NCBI RefSeq assembly: GCF_040361435.1 | Contig: NZ_APNL01000020.1 | Coordinates: 7,392-71,391 of the forward strand | Source: Salinisphaera sp002433465 | Lineage (GTDB): Bacteria; Pseudomonadota; Gammaproteobacteria; Nevskiales; Salinisphaeraceae | Direction: 5' to 3' | DNA: 64,000 nt | Part shown: positions 1-8,254 of the stretch, one piece after another | Position numbering within the stretch: the stretch's first letter is position 1 | Layout of the letters: each line of letters starts with the position of its first letter | Program-made: the position numbers and the translations under genes | Notes under the pieces: model-generated | Database searches by the model: none | Seen by the model: only the letters and a program-made list of their open reading frames with translations | Told to the model about the DNA's origin: nothing

Positions 1-255
1 GACCATCACGCAATCAGCGGGCGTGCCGGTCAAGGCGTAACGCTGGCTGCCGTATTCGGTCACCCGTAGTGGGTGGTGCATGGATATGCTCTGCCCCACG
101 CCGCTCTGGTCGGCCATGGGGGCGACCACCCAGACGTCCTCGGCGACCGCGGCAGCGATGCGTTCGGCCACGGCCAGCCCCGGCGCCTCGACGCCGTCGT
201 CGTTGGTCAGGAGAACTCGGCGGATCGGCTTCATGGCGTCGGGTCGTTGTGGCAT
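1..255 (-). CDS. surE: 5'/3'-nucleotidase SurE, N-terminal part (cut by window edge)
   Basis: SurE is a metal-dependent survival-protein nucleotidase that dephosphorylates nucleoside monophosphates in the cytoplasm. The 85 residues inside the window include the diagnostic N-terminal LLTNDDGVEAPGL metal site (the DD pair binds the divalent cation), followed by the family blocks VVAPMADQSGVGQSIS and ALTGTPADCV. About two thirds of a usual ~250-residue SurE lies beyond base 1. The start at 255 has a weak GGTGGG ribosome site about six bases upstream. An internal ATG at 234 (MKPIRR) is closer to the usual SurE start but has no visible ribosome site. Only the exact start is uncertain. Confidence 0.93.
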   Translation of the reverse strand, partial: MPQRPDAMKPIRRVLLTNDDGVEAPGLAVAERIAAAVAEDVWVVAPMADQSGVGQSISMHHPLRVTEYGSQRYALTGTPADCVMV

Positions 256-294
256 ATCAGACCCACCAGTCTCGCACGCGCCTGTAACGTTCGT

Positions 295-1377
295 TCAATC
301 ATGGGCACGCGCGACCGCCCAGCCACGTTCGGCGATCAGCCCGGCACGGCGGCCAACGTTCAAGGCATCGCTGTTGCTCGCATTACCCTGCAACGCCCGC
401 GCATACACACCCTGCAGAATCGCCGCGGTACGAAACAGCGAGAACGCCACGAATACCGGCCAATCGTCGATCGGCGCGAGCCCGCGAGCCTGGCGGTAGC
501 GCTCGAGCTGTTCGGCTTCGGTGGGAATACCGTGGGCGGCCAGATCGAGACCTTCGACCCCGCGCACACCGGCCACACCGTGCGGCAGGTGGTAGGGCAT
601 GCAGGCATAGGCCAGATCCGCGAGCGGATGACCGATGGTGGCCAGCTCCCAGTCGAGCACGGCGGCCACGTCGGTCGAGTCCGGCGCAATCAGCAGATTG
701 CCGATACGGAAGTCGCCATGGGCTATCGCCGGGGTGGTGTCCGCGGGAATATGGTCGGTCAGCCACTGGCCGAGCGCATCCATATTCGGGTCGGTCTCGG
801 TCGCCGAGGCCTCGTACTGGCCGCGCCAGCGCTTGATCTGGCGTTCGACATAGCCGTTCGGCCGTCCGAACTCGGACAATCCCACGGCATCGACGTCCAC
901 GTCGTGCAGTGCGGCCAGCGCATCGATGAGCCCGCGATAGATATCGCCGCGCTCTTGCGCCGCCAGTTCGGGCATGGCGGGATCACCGAACACCCGGCCC
1001 GGCACATAGTCCATGACGTAGAACGGCGTGCCGATAACGTCGGCATCCTCACAGTGCACATGCATACGCGGCACGGGCACGCCGGGCGCGTCGACCAAAG
1101 CCGACATCACCTTGTACTCGCGATCGATGCGATGCGCCGACGGCAGAATCTTGCCCGGCGGCTGCTTGCGCAACACGTAGTGGCGCGGCGCGTCGGCGCT
1201 GCCCGTGGTGAGGAAATAGGTCGGGTTCGACTGACCGCCCTGGAACTGGCGAACCTCGAGTCCGCCGTCGACCAGGCCATGGTCACGAAGATACTGTTCG
1301 AGCGCACCCTCATCGAAGCGGTGCGCCTCGCGCACCGCGACGATTTCCGGCGCGCCGGCCTGACTCTGATCCACCAT
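295..1377 (-). CDS. Phosphotransferase family protein (ACAD10/11-type aminoglycoside-phosphotransferase fold)
   Basis: This 360-residue protein has the choline/aminoglycoside kinase fold. The catalytic loop HGDFRIGN starts near residue 220 and the metal-binding DWE lies at about 242-244, so the active site looks intact. In mammals the ACAD10/ACAD11 proteins fuse this kinase type to an acyl-CoA dehydrogenase and act on 4-hydroxyacyl-CoAs. Here it is a separate gene two bases after an SDR and downstream of an acyl-CoA dehydrogenase, so a related 4-hydroxy-acid route is a reasonable inference, not shown. ATG 1377 is chosen because the upstream in-frame extension only overlaps the SDR gene. Substrate unknown. 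Confidence 0.9.
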   Translation of the reverse strand: MVDQSQAGAPEIVAVREAHRFDEGALEQYLRDHGLVDGGLEVRQFQGGQSNPTYFLTTGSADAPRHYVLRKQPPGKILPSAHRIDREYKVMSALVDAPGVPVPRMHVHCEDADVIGTPFYVMDYVPGRVFGDPAMPELAAQERGDIYRGLIDALAALHDVDVDAVGLSEFGRPNGYVERQIKRWRGQYEASATETDPNMDALGQWLTDHIPADTTPAIAHGDFRIGNLLIAPDSTDVAAVLDWELATIGHPLADLAYACMPYHLPHGVAGVRGVEGLDLAAHGIPTEAEQLERYRQARGLAPIDDWPVFVAFSLFRTAAILQGVYARALQGNASNSDALNVGRRAGLIAERGWAVARAHD

Positions 1378-1379
1378 GT

Positions 1380-2144
1380 TCAGCTGATCGTCTCGCCGCC
1401 GTCGGCGACGAGCGTCTGCCCGGTGACATAAGCACTGGCATCGGTGGCCAGGAACATCGCCACGCCGGCGATATCCACCGGCTCGCCGATACGGCGTACC
1501 GGCGTACGTTTTTCGGCCTGTTCGAGCCGTTTCGGATCTTCCACCAGCGCCTTGGCGAAATCGGTACGCACCAGCCCCGGGGCGATGGCATTGACGCGAA
1601 TATTCTGCGGGCCCCACTCCACCGCCAGATTACGCACCAGCGCGGCTTCGGCCGCCTTGGATACGCCATAGGCGCCGATCACGGTGTTGCCGCGCAAACC
1701 GGCGATCGACGACAGCACGACGACGTTGCCGCCGCCTTGCTCGGCCATGCCGGGCAGCACCATGTTGCAAAGCCAGAACGTGCCGCGCACGTTGGTTTCC
1801 ATGATCTTGTCCCAGGCCTCGTCGGACAGTTCCGCCGTGGTGCCATAGACCGGGTTGGTGGCGGCATTGCACACCAGCACGTCGATCTGGCCATAGGTTT
1901 GTTTCGTCTTGTCGACGAGATTCTGCAGATCTTCTTTCTTGCCCACGTGGCAGGCAATCGCGACGGCGTCGTGGCCGGCGTTGCGCAGTTCTTCGGCGAC
2001 CGGCTCGCAGGCTTCGCTCTTGCGGCTGGAAATCACGACCTTGGCGCCGTGCTCGGCCATCTGCCAGGCAATCGCCTTGCCGATACCCCGGCTCGAGCCG
2101 GTGATCACGGCAACCTTGCCGCTCAAGTCAAACAGATTGGACAT
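1380..2144 (-). CDS. SDR family oxidoreductase (3-oxoacyl reductase-like)
   Basis: A 254-residue classical short-chain dehydrogenase. Visible features are the cofactor loop TGSSRGIG near residue 16, the NAA motif near residue 93, the catalytic serine in VVLSSIAG and the YGVSK tyrosine/lysine pair. SSRKS after the second strand suggests NADP preference, which is weak evidence. It probably oxidises or reduces a hydroxyacyl/ketoacyl intermediate. ATG 2144 follows AGGAG; the TTG one codon earlier is less likely. It is the middle gene of an operon with the acyl-CoA dehydrogenase upstream and the phosphotransferase two bases downstream. Confidence 0.92.
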   Translation of the reverse strand: MSNLFDLSGKVAVITGSSRGIGKAIAWQMAEHGAKVVISSRKSEACEPVAEELRNAGHDAVAIACHVGKKEDLQNLVDKTKQTYGQIDVLVCNAATNPVYGTTAELSDEAWDKIMETNVRGTFWLCNMVLPGMAEQGGGNVVVLSSIAGLRGNTVIGAYGVSKAAEAALVRNLAVEWGPQNIRVNAIAPGLVRTDFAKALVEDPKRLEQAEKRTPVRRIGEPVDIAGVAMFLATDASAYVTGQTLVADGGETIS

Positions 2145-2211
2145 CAAATTCTCCTGACGTTAACGAACGCGTGCCGGCAGCCTGCGGGCCACCGGCACGG
2201 CGTGCATGAAG

Positions 2212-3426
2212 CTAGCCGCGGGCCGCGCGCTGACGGCGCAGCTCGAGCTTGGCGATGCTGTCCAAATGCACTTCGTCCGGACCGTCGGCCATGCGCAGCG
2301 TGCGCACGTTCGCCCAGGCCGAGGCCAGGAAGGTGTCCTGGCAGACGCCCATGGCACCGTGCGCCTGGATGGCGCGGTCGATGACGTTGAGGGCCATCTC
2401 GGGGGCAATCACCTTGATCATGGCGATTTCCTGACGGGCTTCCTTGTTGCCCACCTCATCCATCATCTTGGCGGCCTTGAGCGTAAGCAGACGCGCCTGC
2501 TCGATTTCGATACGCGAACGCGCGATATTCTTGCGGATGGAATCGAACTCGGAAATCTTGCGGCCGAAGGCCTCGCGATTTTCGACCCGCTCGCACATGG
2601 CTTCCAGCGCGCGCTCGGCGATGCCGATGGTGCGCATGCAGTGATGGATACGGCCCGGCCCAAGGCGGCCCTGGGCGATCTCGAAGCCACGGCCTTCGCC
2701 CAGAATCAGGTTCTCGGCCGGTACGCGCACGTTGTCGTAATGAATTTCGGCATGGCCCTTGGGGGCATGGTCGTAGCCGAACACATGCAGCGGCCGTTCG
2801 ATGGTCACGCCCGGGGTGTCCAGGGGCACCAGAATCATCGACTGCTGACGATGCTTTTCTGCGTTGGGGTCGTTCTTGCCCATGACGATGGCGATCTTGC
2901 AGTTGCGCGCCATCGCACCGGAGGACCACCACTTGCGGCCGTTGACGATGTACTCGTCGCCGTCGCGCTTGATTTCGGTGGCGATGTTGGTGGCATCCGA
3001 AGAGGCCACGGCCGGCTCGGTCATGGAGAAGCAGGACTTGATCTTGCCTTCCAGAAGCGGCTCCAGCCACTCCTTCTTCTGCGCTTCGCTGCCGTAGCGT
3101 TCAAGCACTTCCATGTTGCCGGTATCCGGCGCGCTGCAGTTGAACACGATCGGCGCGATCGGCGAGCGGCCCATGATCTCGCACAGATGCGCATAGTCGT
3201 AGTTGGACAGCCCGGCGCCGTAATCGCTTTCCGGCAGAAACAGGTTCCACAGCCCTTCGGCCTTGGCCTTGGCCTTGAGCTCTTCCATGATCGGCGGCCA
3301 GGCCCAGCGATCCTCGGCCTCTTGATGCTGCTGTTCATAGACCGATTCGGACGGGTAGACGTGTGCGTCCATGAACGCGAGCAGCCGGGCGTGCAGATCC
3401 TCGGCCTGCTTGGATAGTGCAAGCAT
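2212..3426 (-). CDS. Acyl-CoA dehydrogenase (FadE/ACAD10-11-like)
   Basis: A 404-residue FAD-dependent acyl-CoA dehydrogenase. Typical blocks are CFSMTEPAVASSDATNI (FAD/substrate loop, about residue 134), KWWSSGAMARNCKI, GPGRIHHCMRTIG, an EFDSIRKNIA region and IQAHGAMGVCQDTFLA near the C-terminus. It takes two electrons from an acyl-CoA and should pass them to ETF, encoded at 21588-23281. It is the first gene of a dehydrogenase-SDR-kinase operon. The start at 3426 has a clean GAGGAG ribosome site. Its upstream region carries two GAACGATCGTTC palindromes and a PsrA-like box, so it is probably repressed or activated together with other genes of the block. Chain-length preference cannot be read from sequence. 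Confidence 0.95.
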   Translation of the reverse strand: MLALSKQAEDLHARLLAFMDAHVYPSESVYEQQHQEAEDRWAWPPIMEELKAKAKAEGLWNLFLPESDYGAGLSNYDYAHLCEIMGRSPIAPIVFNCSAPDTGNMEVLERYGSEAQKKEWLEPLLEGKIKSCFSMTEPAVASSDATNIATEIKRDGDEYIVNGRKWWSSGAMARNCKIAIVMGKNDPNAEKHRQQSMILVPLDTPGVTIERPLHVFGYDHAPKGHAEIHYDNVRVPAENLILGEGRGFEIAQGRLGPGRIHHCMRTIGIAERALEAMCERVENREAFGRKISEFDSIRKNIARSRIEIEQARLLTLKAAKMMDEVGNKEARQEIAMIKVIAPEMALNVIDRAIQAHGAMGVCQDTFLASAWANVRTLRMADGPDEVHLDSIAKLELRRQRAARG

Positions 3427-3545
3427 GATCTCTCCTCAATGTGGCGAATGTTGTGCTCGCACCCGCTTACCCCACGGCAAGCGAGCCCAAGCCTGTTCTT
3501 TTACCGAAGCGAAACTGACACAGCCGCAACCGACCGTCAATTTAA

Positions 3546-3560
3546 TGAAACGCAGTTTCA
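3546..3560. promoter_or_regulatory. PsrA-like operator box TGAAACGCAGTTTCA
   Basis: A perfect inverted repeat, TGAAAC-GCA-GTTTCA, 120 bases upstream of the acyl-CoA dehydrogenase start. Its core matches the published PsrA/TetR fatty-acid-regulator pattern (G/C)AAAC-N2-4-GTTT(G/C). Two more boxes of this type occur at 13224 and 18792. Assignment to PsrA is inference; no psrA gene is in the window. Confidence 0.6.
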
Positions 3561-3570
3561 TACTCGGCAT

Positions 3571-3582
3571 GAACGATCGTTC
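3571..3582. promoter_or_regulatory. Palindromic operator GAACGATCGTTC, copy 1
   Basis: An exact 12-bp palindrome ten bases from the PsrA-like box, upstream of the acyl-CoA dehydrogenase operon. Identical copies lie at 3640, 18771 and 34127. The size and symmetry suit a TetR-type dimer; the regulator is unknown. Confidence 0.6.
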
Positions 3583-3639
3583 GTTTTTTACGCAAAGGTC
3601 GGCATGAGCGAGCCCTTTCCAGACCTTCCGCAATTGACC

Positions 3640-3651
3640 GAACGATCGTTC
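3640..3651. promoter_or_regulatory. Palindromic operator GAACGATCGTTC, copy 2
   Basis: A second exact copy of the palindrome, 69 bases (start to start) from copy 1 in the same intergenic region. The spacing is compatible with co-operative binding or with control of two promoters. Confidence 0.55.
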
Positions 3652-4000
3652 ACCGAATTCGACCATACGCGCAGTCGCCACAAAAATCGACTCTTTATTG
3701 CGCACAAATAAGTGCGTGCACGCCTGCCTGCCGGCTCGTGCGTCGATCCCGGCGCGCCGCGCTTAAATCCTGCGCAACCGCGACGCGCAGCAGCGCGCAC
3801 TGCCCGCGCCCGTTTCGTTATCAGCCCCGCCCCGAAAAACTGTTCAATAGAGGATTTTCGGGTTGCTAACGCACAGGTGCGAAAGCATGCGCGCCACGGC
3901 CAACGGCGGTGAAGCCATTGCAGGAAACGACGGACACCTGCCGGCGTTGCGCTCGATGGCGTTGAAAACAGCTGATGGGGCCGGCTGTTTTCGTGCCCGA

Positions 4001-4465
4001 TCAATAATCGATGGGAACGCCTTCCGGGCCTTCACAGCCGCTGCGCAGCCGGTAGGTACCTTCGCCGATCGCGAGCAGGCGTTCGTCGGCATCGACGATA
4101 TCGACCGTCGAATTGAAGATACGACGCCCGCCCGCGCGGCGCCGACCGATCGCGCGTACGACGCCCTGGCTGGCCTGACCGGTAAAGGTGGTGGTCATCG
4201 ACAGGGTGATCGCCTTGCGGATACGCCCTGGGTAGGGGCAATAACTGCCGGCCGCCGCACCCGCGATATCGAGCAGCGTGGCGAGAATGCCGCCATGCAG
4301 CACGCCGGCGAGGTTGAGATGCCAATCCTGAATTTCGAGTTCGAGCGTGGCCCGATCCGGCACCCATTCGACGAACTCGAAGCCCAGATGCGCGGCGAAG
4401 CCGCGATCGTAGCGCGCGTTGGCGTCGGCCAGCGACAACCGATCGGCCTGGTTGCTATCGACCAT
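4001..4465 (-). CDS. PaaI-family hotdog thioesterase
   Basis: A 154-residue single hotdog-domain protein. The signature GVLHGGILATLLDIAG (about residues 54-69) carries the HGG loop and the acidic helix position of PaaI/YdiI-type acyl-CoA thioesterases, followed by the TMTTTFTG strand. It should hydrolyse an acyl- or aryl-CoA and so release CoA during carboxylate breakdown. It lies three bases after the IclR gene in the same direction, so the two are co-transcribed. An inverted repeat at 3964-3992 is a likely terminator. Confidence 0.88.
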   Translation of the reverse strand: MVDSNQADRLSLADANARYDRGFAAHLGFEFVEWVPDRATLELEIQDWHLNLAGVLHGGILATLLDIAGAAAGSYCPYPGRIRKAITLSMTTTFTGQASQGVVRAIGRRRAGGRRIFNSTVDIVDADERLLAIGEGTYRLRSGCEGPEGVPIDY

Positions 4466-4468
4466 CGA

Positions 4469-5269
4469 TCAGTCGCCACCCACGACAAGCTGTCTGACCT
4501 GTTCCACTACCTGTTTGAGCCGCGGGCCGAGGTTTTCGACCAGCACATCGCGGGTCAGACGCTGTGCCGCGCCGCCGCAGTTGAACGACACCACCCGCTG
4601 ACCGTTTTCCAGGATCAACGGCACCCCCACCCCGCTGATGTCGCGGCTCCAGGTCCGATCGGTCATACAGAAGCCGTAATTGGCATAGTCTTCGTAGGCG
4701 CGTTCAAGCAACGGCTCGATGTCGGACCACGGCATGGCGCTTTCAGCACGAATGCGCTCGTAATAGGGCTCTCGAGCGGCCGGCTCGTGGGCGGCGAGAA
4801 ACGCCAGTCCCATCGACGACAACCCCATCGGCACCCGCGAGCCCACCTGCAGGCGCAGGATCAGCGGCCCCTTGCCCTGGCAGGCATGGGTATAGGTCAG
4901 GTGGGCGCCTTCGGGCACACCGAGTGCGACCATGCAGTCGGTGGCATCGGCGAGCTCCTGCATGAACGGCTGGGCGATATTGCCCACCCCCTCGCTGGCC
5001 AGATAGCGATAGCCCAGGTCGAGCACGCGCGGCCCGAGCCGGTACTTTTCCAGATGCGGCATGTAGAGCAGATAACCCAGCTGCGTGAGCGTGGCCGTCA
5101 GTCGCGACACGGTCGGCCGGGGAATGTCGGTTCGTTTGGCCAACTCGGCATTACCCAGATATTCGGCCGCATCGCCGAAGCAGCGCAGCAGCTCCAGCCC
5201 CCGCGCAAGCGCGGTGACATAGTTATGACCCTTGGTGTCCGGACTGTCCGGCGCCATCGTCTTTCGCAT
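4469..5269 (-). CDS. IclR family transcriptional regulator
   Basis: A 266-residue regulator. The N-terminal winged helix-turn-helix (roughly residues 15-75) includes LAKRTDIPRPTVSRLTATL. The C-terminal effector domain has the IclR pattern SVGSRVPMGLSSMGLAFLA and ends with AQRLTRDVLVENLGPRLKQVVEQV. The PcaR/PobR-like group of this family often binds aromatic or dicarboxylic acids. ATG 5269 is preferred over a TTG five codons upstream. It is followed immediately by a thioesterase gene. The intergenic region to the right has a near-copy of the GAACGATCGTTC operator at 5570. Confidence 0.92.
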   Translation of the reverse strand: MRKTMAPDSPDTKGHNYVTALARGLELLRCFGDAAEYLGNAELAKRTDIPRPTVSRLTATLTQLGYLLYMPHLEKYRLGPRVLDLGYRYLASEGVGNIAQPFMQELADATDCMVALGVPEGAHLTYTHACQGKGPLILRLQVGSRVPMGLSSMGLAFLAAHEPAAREPYYERIRAESAMPWSDIEPLLERAYEDYANYGFCMTDRTWSRDISGVGVPLILENGQRVVSFNCGGAAQRLTRDVLVENLGPRLKQVVEQVRQLVVGGD

Positions 5270-5676
5270 GATCTCAATTCCCAAGCCACAAATGTCTAGC
5301 GCCGCGTCGGCTGTGCAACGCAGCTATGTCCGTTATGTATTTTTCTGTTCACGCCGCCGCACCGCGCCGACGCCAAATAAAACGCGGGCTCGATCGACCG
5401 ATAGAGCCGTTTTTAGAGAACACCCGCCCCCTGACTGGAACACAAGATAGTCATAACCGTAAGCAATCGCCATACCGAAAAAGTCGCATGGCAACAGCGT
5501 CATGACGCTGTCCTGCGCTCGGTCCGCCGAGATGGCGGCCCCGATATCCTGAATGGTCATTTTGAAAACGAACGAACGTTCGACAAATATTGCCTACCGC
5601 TGGTACAGAATCGTGAAATTAATCTTTTTTGATTTGGTCGGCAACGTCTATCGGTTGTCACCCTTCGCCTGCCGGT
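5270..5676. other. Intergenic region upstream of iclR-type gene
   Basis: About 400 bases with lower GC than the flanking genes. The only open frame (minus strand, 5333-5560, 75 codons) has no ribosome site and no recognisable domain, so I do not call it. A GAACGAACGTTC palindrome-like box lies at 5570-5581, one base off the shared operator. Confidence 0.4.
5570..5581. promoter_or_regulatory. Operator-like box GAACGAACGTTC (one mismatch to shared palindrome)
   Basis: It differs from GAACGATCGTTC at one central base and includes the perfect core GAACGTTC. It sits about 300 bases upstream of the IclR gene and just beyond the stop of the MFS gene. Confidence 0.4.
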
Positions 5677-7122
5677 TCAATCGCTAGCGCGTGACATGGC
5701 GCGAGAAAGTCGATGCAAGGGCCAGAATGCAATGACGAACAATAGCGCCAGCGCCACGAAGGCATAATCGAAACCGGCTTCGAAGACCCGCTGGGCAGGC
5801 TCGGCCGGATGGCGCAGCCGGTAGAAGTCACTCGCATACTGCGCAAGTACCGCCGACAGGTTCACCCCCAGGGCACCGCCGATCTGGCGCCCGAAATTGA
5901 TGATGCCGGAGCCCCGATCGAGTTGTTCTTCGGGCAACAACCCCAGGCTCGCGGTGGTGATCGGCGGCATCATCAGACCCACGCCGAGTCGGCCGAATAC
6001 GGCCCAGATCACCAGCCATGCGGCCGTGGTAGGAATTTCGGCCGCCGCCAGCAGCACCATGCTGGCAACGAAGAAAAGCAGGCCCCAAGACACGATCCGG
6101 CCAATCGGCACGCGGTCGGTCAGATGACCCGCTACGGGAAAGACAAACGCCATGGCCAGGCCCGCCGGCACCAGCATCAAGCCGGAGGCCGAGGCGCTCA
6201 TCCCCGCCGACTGCTGAAAATAAAGCGGCGCGAGATAGGTGCTGGCGAAAAGCCCCGCCCCCATGACCATCGACAGCACGAAACCGCTGGCAAAGCCGGG
6301 CCTGGCCAGCACGCTCAGTTCAAGCAGGGGTTCGCGCACGCGCCGCTCCCAGGCTACGAAGACGACGGCGAGCAACAGGCCGCCGATCAGGGCCAGATCC
6401 ACCAGCGGATCGAACACGCCGCGCCGATGCAACGAGGCGATCGACCACAGCAGCGCCACCAGCGAAATGCTCAACAAGGCCATGCCCACCCAGTCGAGCG
6501 AGGCGCGGCGCGTGCCCCGACCCGGCAGAAAACGCCAAGCCAGCGCGGCCGCCAGCGCACAGGCCGGCAGGACCACGATAAAGGTGGCCCGCCACGAAAA
6601 CCCGTCGACCAGCACACCGCCCAGCGCCGGCGCGATCGCCGGGCCCAAGATCACTCCCATGCCGTAAATGCCCATGGCCTGACCGCGCCGATGGACGGGA
6701 AAGACCTGAAAGATGGCCACCAGCGCATGCGGCTGGATCATGCCCGCGGTCAGACCCTGACCGACACGGGCTGCGACCAGGGTAGGAAAATCGCCGCTCA
6801 CGCCCCCAACCACGGAAGCGACGATGAACCCGCCCATGGCGAGCACGAACGCGCCGCGCGAACCGAAACGCGCCGCAGCCCAGGCGTTGAGCAGCATGCC
6901 CACGGTCATCGCAGCGAGAAACCCGGTCGCCAGCCAGTGGACCTGATCCTGAGCGACGTTGAAGCGGGTCATGATCGCCGGCACCGCGACGTTGATGATG
7001 GTGGCCGCGAGCACCACCGAAAACGTGCCGAGCATGACCGTGGCCGAGACATACCACTTGTAGCGCGCGCCGAAGCGCTCGCCGAGTACGGCGTAGGTTC
7101 TTGGTGTCGGCGCGTCCTGCAT
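5677..7122 (-). CDS. MFS transporter, DHA2 (EmrB/QacA) family drug/solute exporter
   Basis: A 481-residue inner-membrane proton-coupled exporter with about 14 hydrophobic segments, as expected for DHA2 rather than DHA1. Family motifs are the N-terminal ATIINVAVPAI (the usual D in LDxTIVNVALP is replaced here), GRLGVGLMMPPITTASLG and the motif-C-like GVILGPAIAPALGGVLVD (about residues 157-174). No partner EmrA gene is adjacent. ATG 7122 overlaps the stop codon of the upstream reductase gene, so the two are translationally coupled. Substrate unknown; export of a toxic substrate or product of the neighbouring pathway is a guess. Confidence 0.92.
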   Translation of the reverse strand: MQDAPTPRTYAVLGERFGARYKWYVSATVMLGTFSVVLAATIINVAVPAIMTRFNVAQDQVHWLATGFLAAMTVGMLLNAWAAARFGSRGAFVLAMGGFIVASVVGGVSGDFPTLVAARVGQGLTAGMIQPHALVAIFQVFPVHRRGQAMGIYGMGVILGPAIAPALGGVLVDGFSWRATFIVVLPACALAAALAWRFLPGRGTRRASLDWVGMALLSISLVALLWSIASLHRRGVFDPLVDLALIGGLLLAVVFVAWERRVREPLLELSVLARPGFASGFVLSMVMGAGLFASTYLAPLYFQQSAGMSASASGLMLVPAGLAMAFVFPVAGHLTDRVPIGRIVSWGLLFFVASMVLLAAAEIPTTAAWLVIWAVFGRLGVGLMMPPITTASLGLLPEEQLDRGSGIINFGRQIGGALGVNLSAVLAQYASDFYRLRHPAEPAQRVFEAGFDYAFVALALLFVIAFWPLHRLSRAMSRASD

Positions 7123-8150
7123 CAACGCGTGGGGTCGGCTGCGACCTGTACCAGCAGTTTGCCGCGATTGCGCCCCTGCAACAGTCCCTGGAAGGCGTCG
7201 ACCGCGTTGTCGAGCCCGGCAACGATGTCTTCCTGATACTTGACCTCGCCGCTACGCACCCAGGCACTCATATCGCGCTGGAAGTCGCCGTAGCGATGGC
7301 GATAGTCGAACTGGATGAAGCCTTGCACACGCAGGCGCTTGACCAGCACCTGACCCATGAACGCGACCAGACGATCGGGGCCGTCCGGCGCCTCGCTGTC
7401 GTTGTAATGGGCAATACGACCGCAGACCGGCATACGTGCAAAGTCGTTGAGCAGGCCCCGCACGGCGTCGAACACCTTGCCGCCCACGTTCTCGAAATAG
7501 ACGTCGATACCATCCGGACAGGCCGCGGCGAGCTGCGCCTCGAAGTCGTCCTCTTTGTAATTCACGCAGGCATCGAAACCGTAGTGGTCGACAACGTGCG
7601 CGCATTTGTCGGCCGCGCCCGCAACGCCCACCACGCGACAGCCCTTGATCTTGGCAATCTGGCCGACGACCTGGCCCACCGCGCCGGCGGCGGCCGATAC
7701 CACCACCGTTTCGCCTGGCTGGGGCTGGCCTATCTCGTCGAGCCCGACATAGGCGGTAAAGCCCGGCATACCGAGCACCCCCACCGCCGTGCTGATCGGC
7801 GCCTGTGCAGGGTCGAGCTTGCGCACGGTCTTGGCCGCCTGCACGGCATATTCCTGCCAGCCACCGTGCGCGAGCACGTAGTCGCCGACGGCGACGCTAT
7901 CGTCGTTGGATTCGACCACCTCGCCGATGGTCGCACCTTCCATGACCGCACCTTCGGCCACGCTTGCCGCATAGGACTTGGCCGCGCTCATGCGACCGCG
8001 CATGTACGGGTCGAGCGACATGTATATCGTCTTGACGAGGACCTCGCCCTGGCCCGGTCGCGGTATGTCGCCCTGCTGCATCTGCAGATGCGTTTCGTCG
8101 GGCATGCCCTGCGGGCGTTGGGCAAGAATGATCTGGCGGTTGACGGTCAT
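7122..8150 (-). CDS. NADP-dependent oxidoreductase, CurA/leukotriene-B4 dehydrogenase type
   Basis: A 342-residue zinc-independent medium-chain dehydrogenase/reductase. MSLDPYMRGRM near the N-terminus is the hallmark of the prostaglandin-reductase/CurA group. The Rossmann loop VSAAAGAVGQVVGQIAK (about residues 151-167) and YFENVGG are also typical. These enzymes reduce the C=C bond of alpha,beta-unsaturated ketones with NADPH. ATG 8150 has a GGAG site; the open frame further upstream lacks one. The stop overlaps the MFS start. The gene lies just after the terminator of the first Liv operon, so it should have its own promoter in the roughly 50 bases before it. Confidence 0.92.
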   Translation of the reverse strand: MTVNRQIILAQRPQGMPDETHLQMQQGDIPRPGQGEVLVKTIYMSLDPYMRGRMSAAKSYAASVAEGAVMEGATIGEVVESNDDSVAVGDYVLAHGGWQEYAVQAAKTVRKLDPAQAPISTAVGVLGMPGFTAYVGLDEIGQPQPGETVVVSAAAGAVGQVVGQIAKIKGCRVVGVAGAADKCAHVVDHYGFDACVNYKEDDFEAQLAAACPDGIDVYFENVGGKVFDAVRGLLNDFARMPVCGRIAHYNDSEAPDGPDRLVAFMGQVLVKRLRVQGFIQFDYRHRYGDFQRDMSAWVRSGEVKYQEDIVAGLDNAVDAFQGLLQGRNRGKLLVQVAADPTR

Positions 8151-8203
8151 GGAGACACTCCTGGATTGCGCCAATTGTTTGCAAAAAGCTGCGACACAAA
8201 TAA

Positions 8204-8229
8204 AACAGGGGCACCAAAGTGCCCCTGTT
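8204..8229 (-). terminator. Rho-independent terminator of the first Liv operon
   Basis: An 11-bp perfect stem (8204-8214 with 8219-8229, loop CAAA) is followed on the minus strand by TTTTATTT. It lies 25 bases after the stop of the binding-protein gene. Confidence 0.85.
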
Positions 8230-8254
8230 GCATGCGCGTTTTGTCGTCTGAAAC

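Larger units (their letters stand above)
3427..4000. other. Intergenic regulatory region upstream of the acyl-CoA dehydrogenase operon
   Basis: About 570 bases without a convincing gene. The half nearest the dehydrogenase (3546-3651) is unusually AT-rich for this genome and holds three palindromic boxes listed separately. The other half has an inverted repeat, GAAAACAGC at 3964-3972 and GCTGTTTTC at 3984-3992, just past the thioesterase stop. That repeat is probably its terminator. Confidence 0.6.

Noticed and set aside
73..1431. 452-codon plus-strand frame over surE and the phosphotransferase gene
   Set aside because: Antisense to two genes with clear motifs; the translation is repetitive in H, R and G without a domain.
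5333..5560. 75-codon minus-strand frame upstream of the IclR gene
   Set aside because: It starts right after an operator-like box, but has no ribosome site and no recognisable domain; kept as intergenic.
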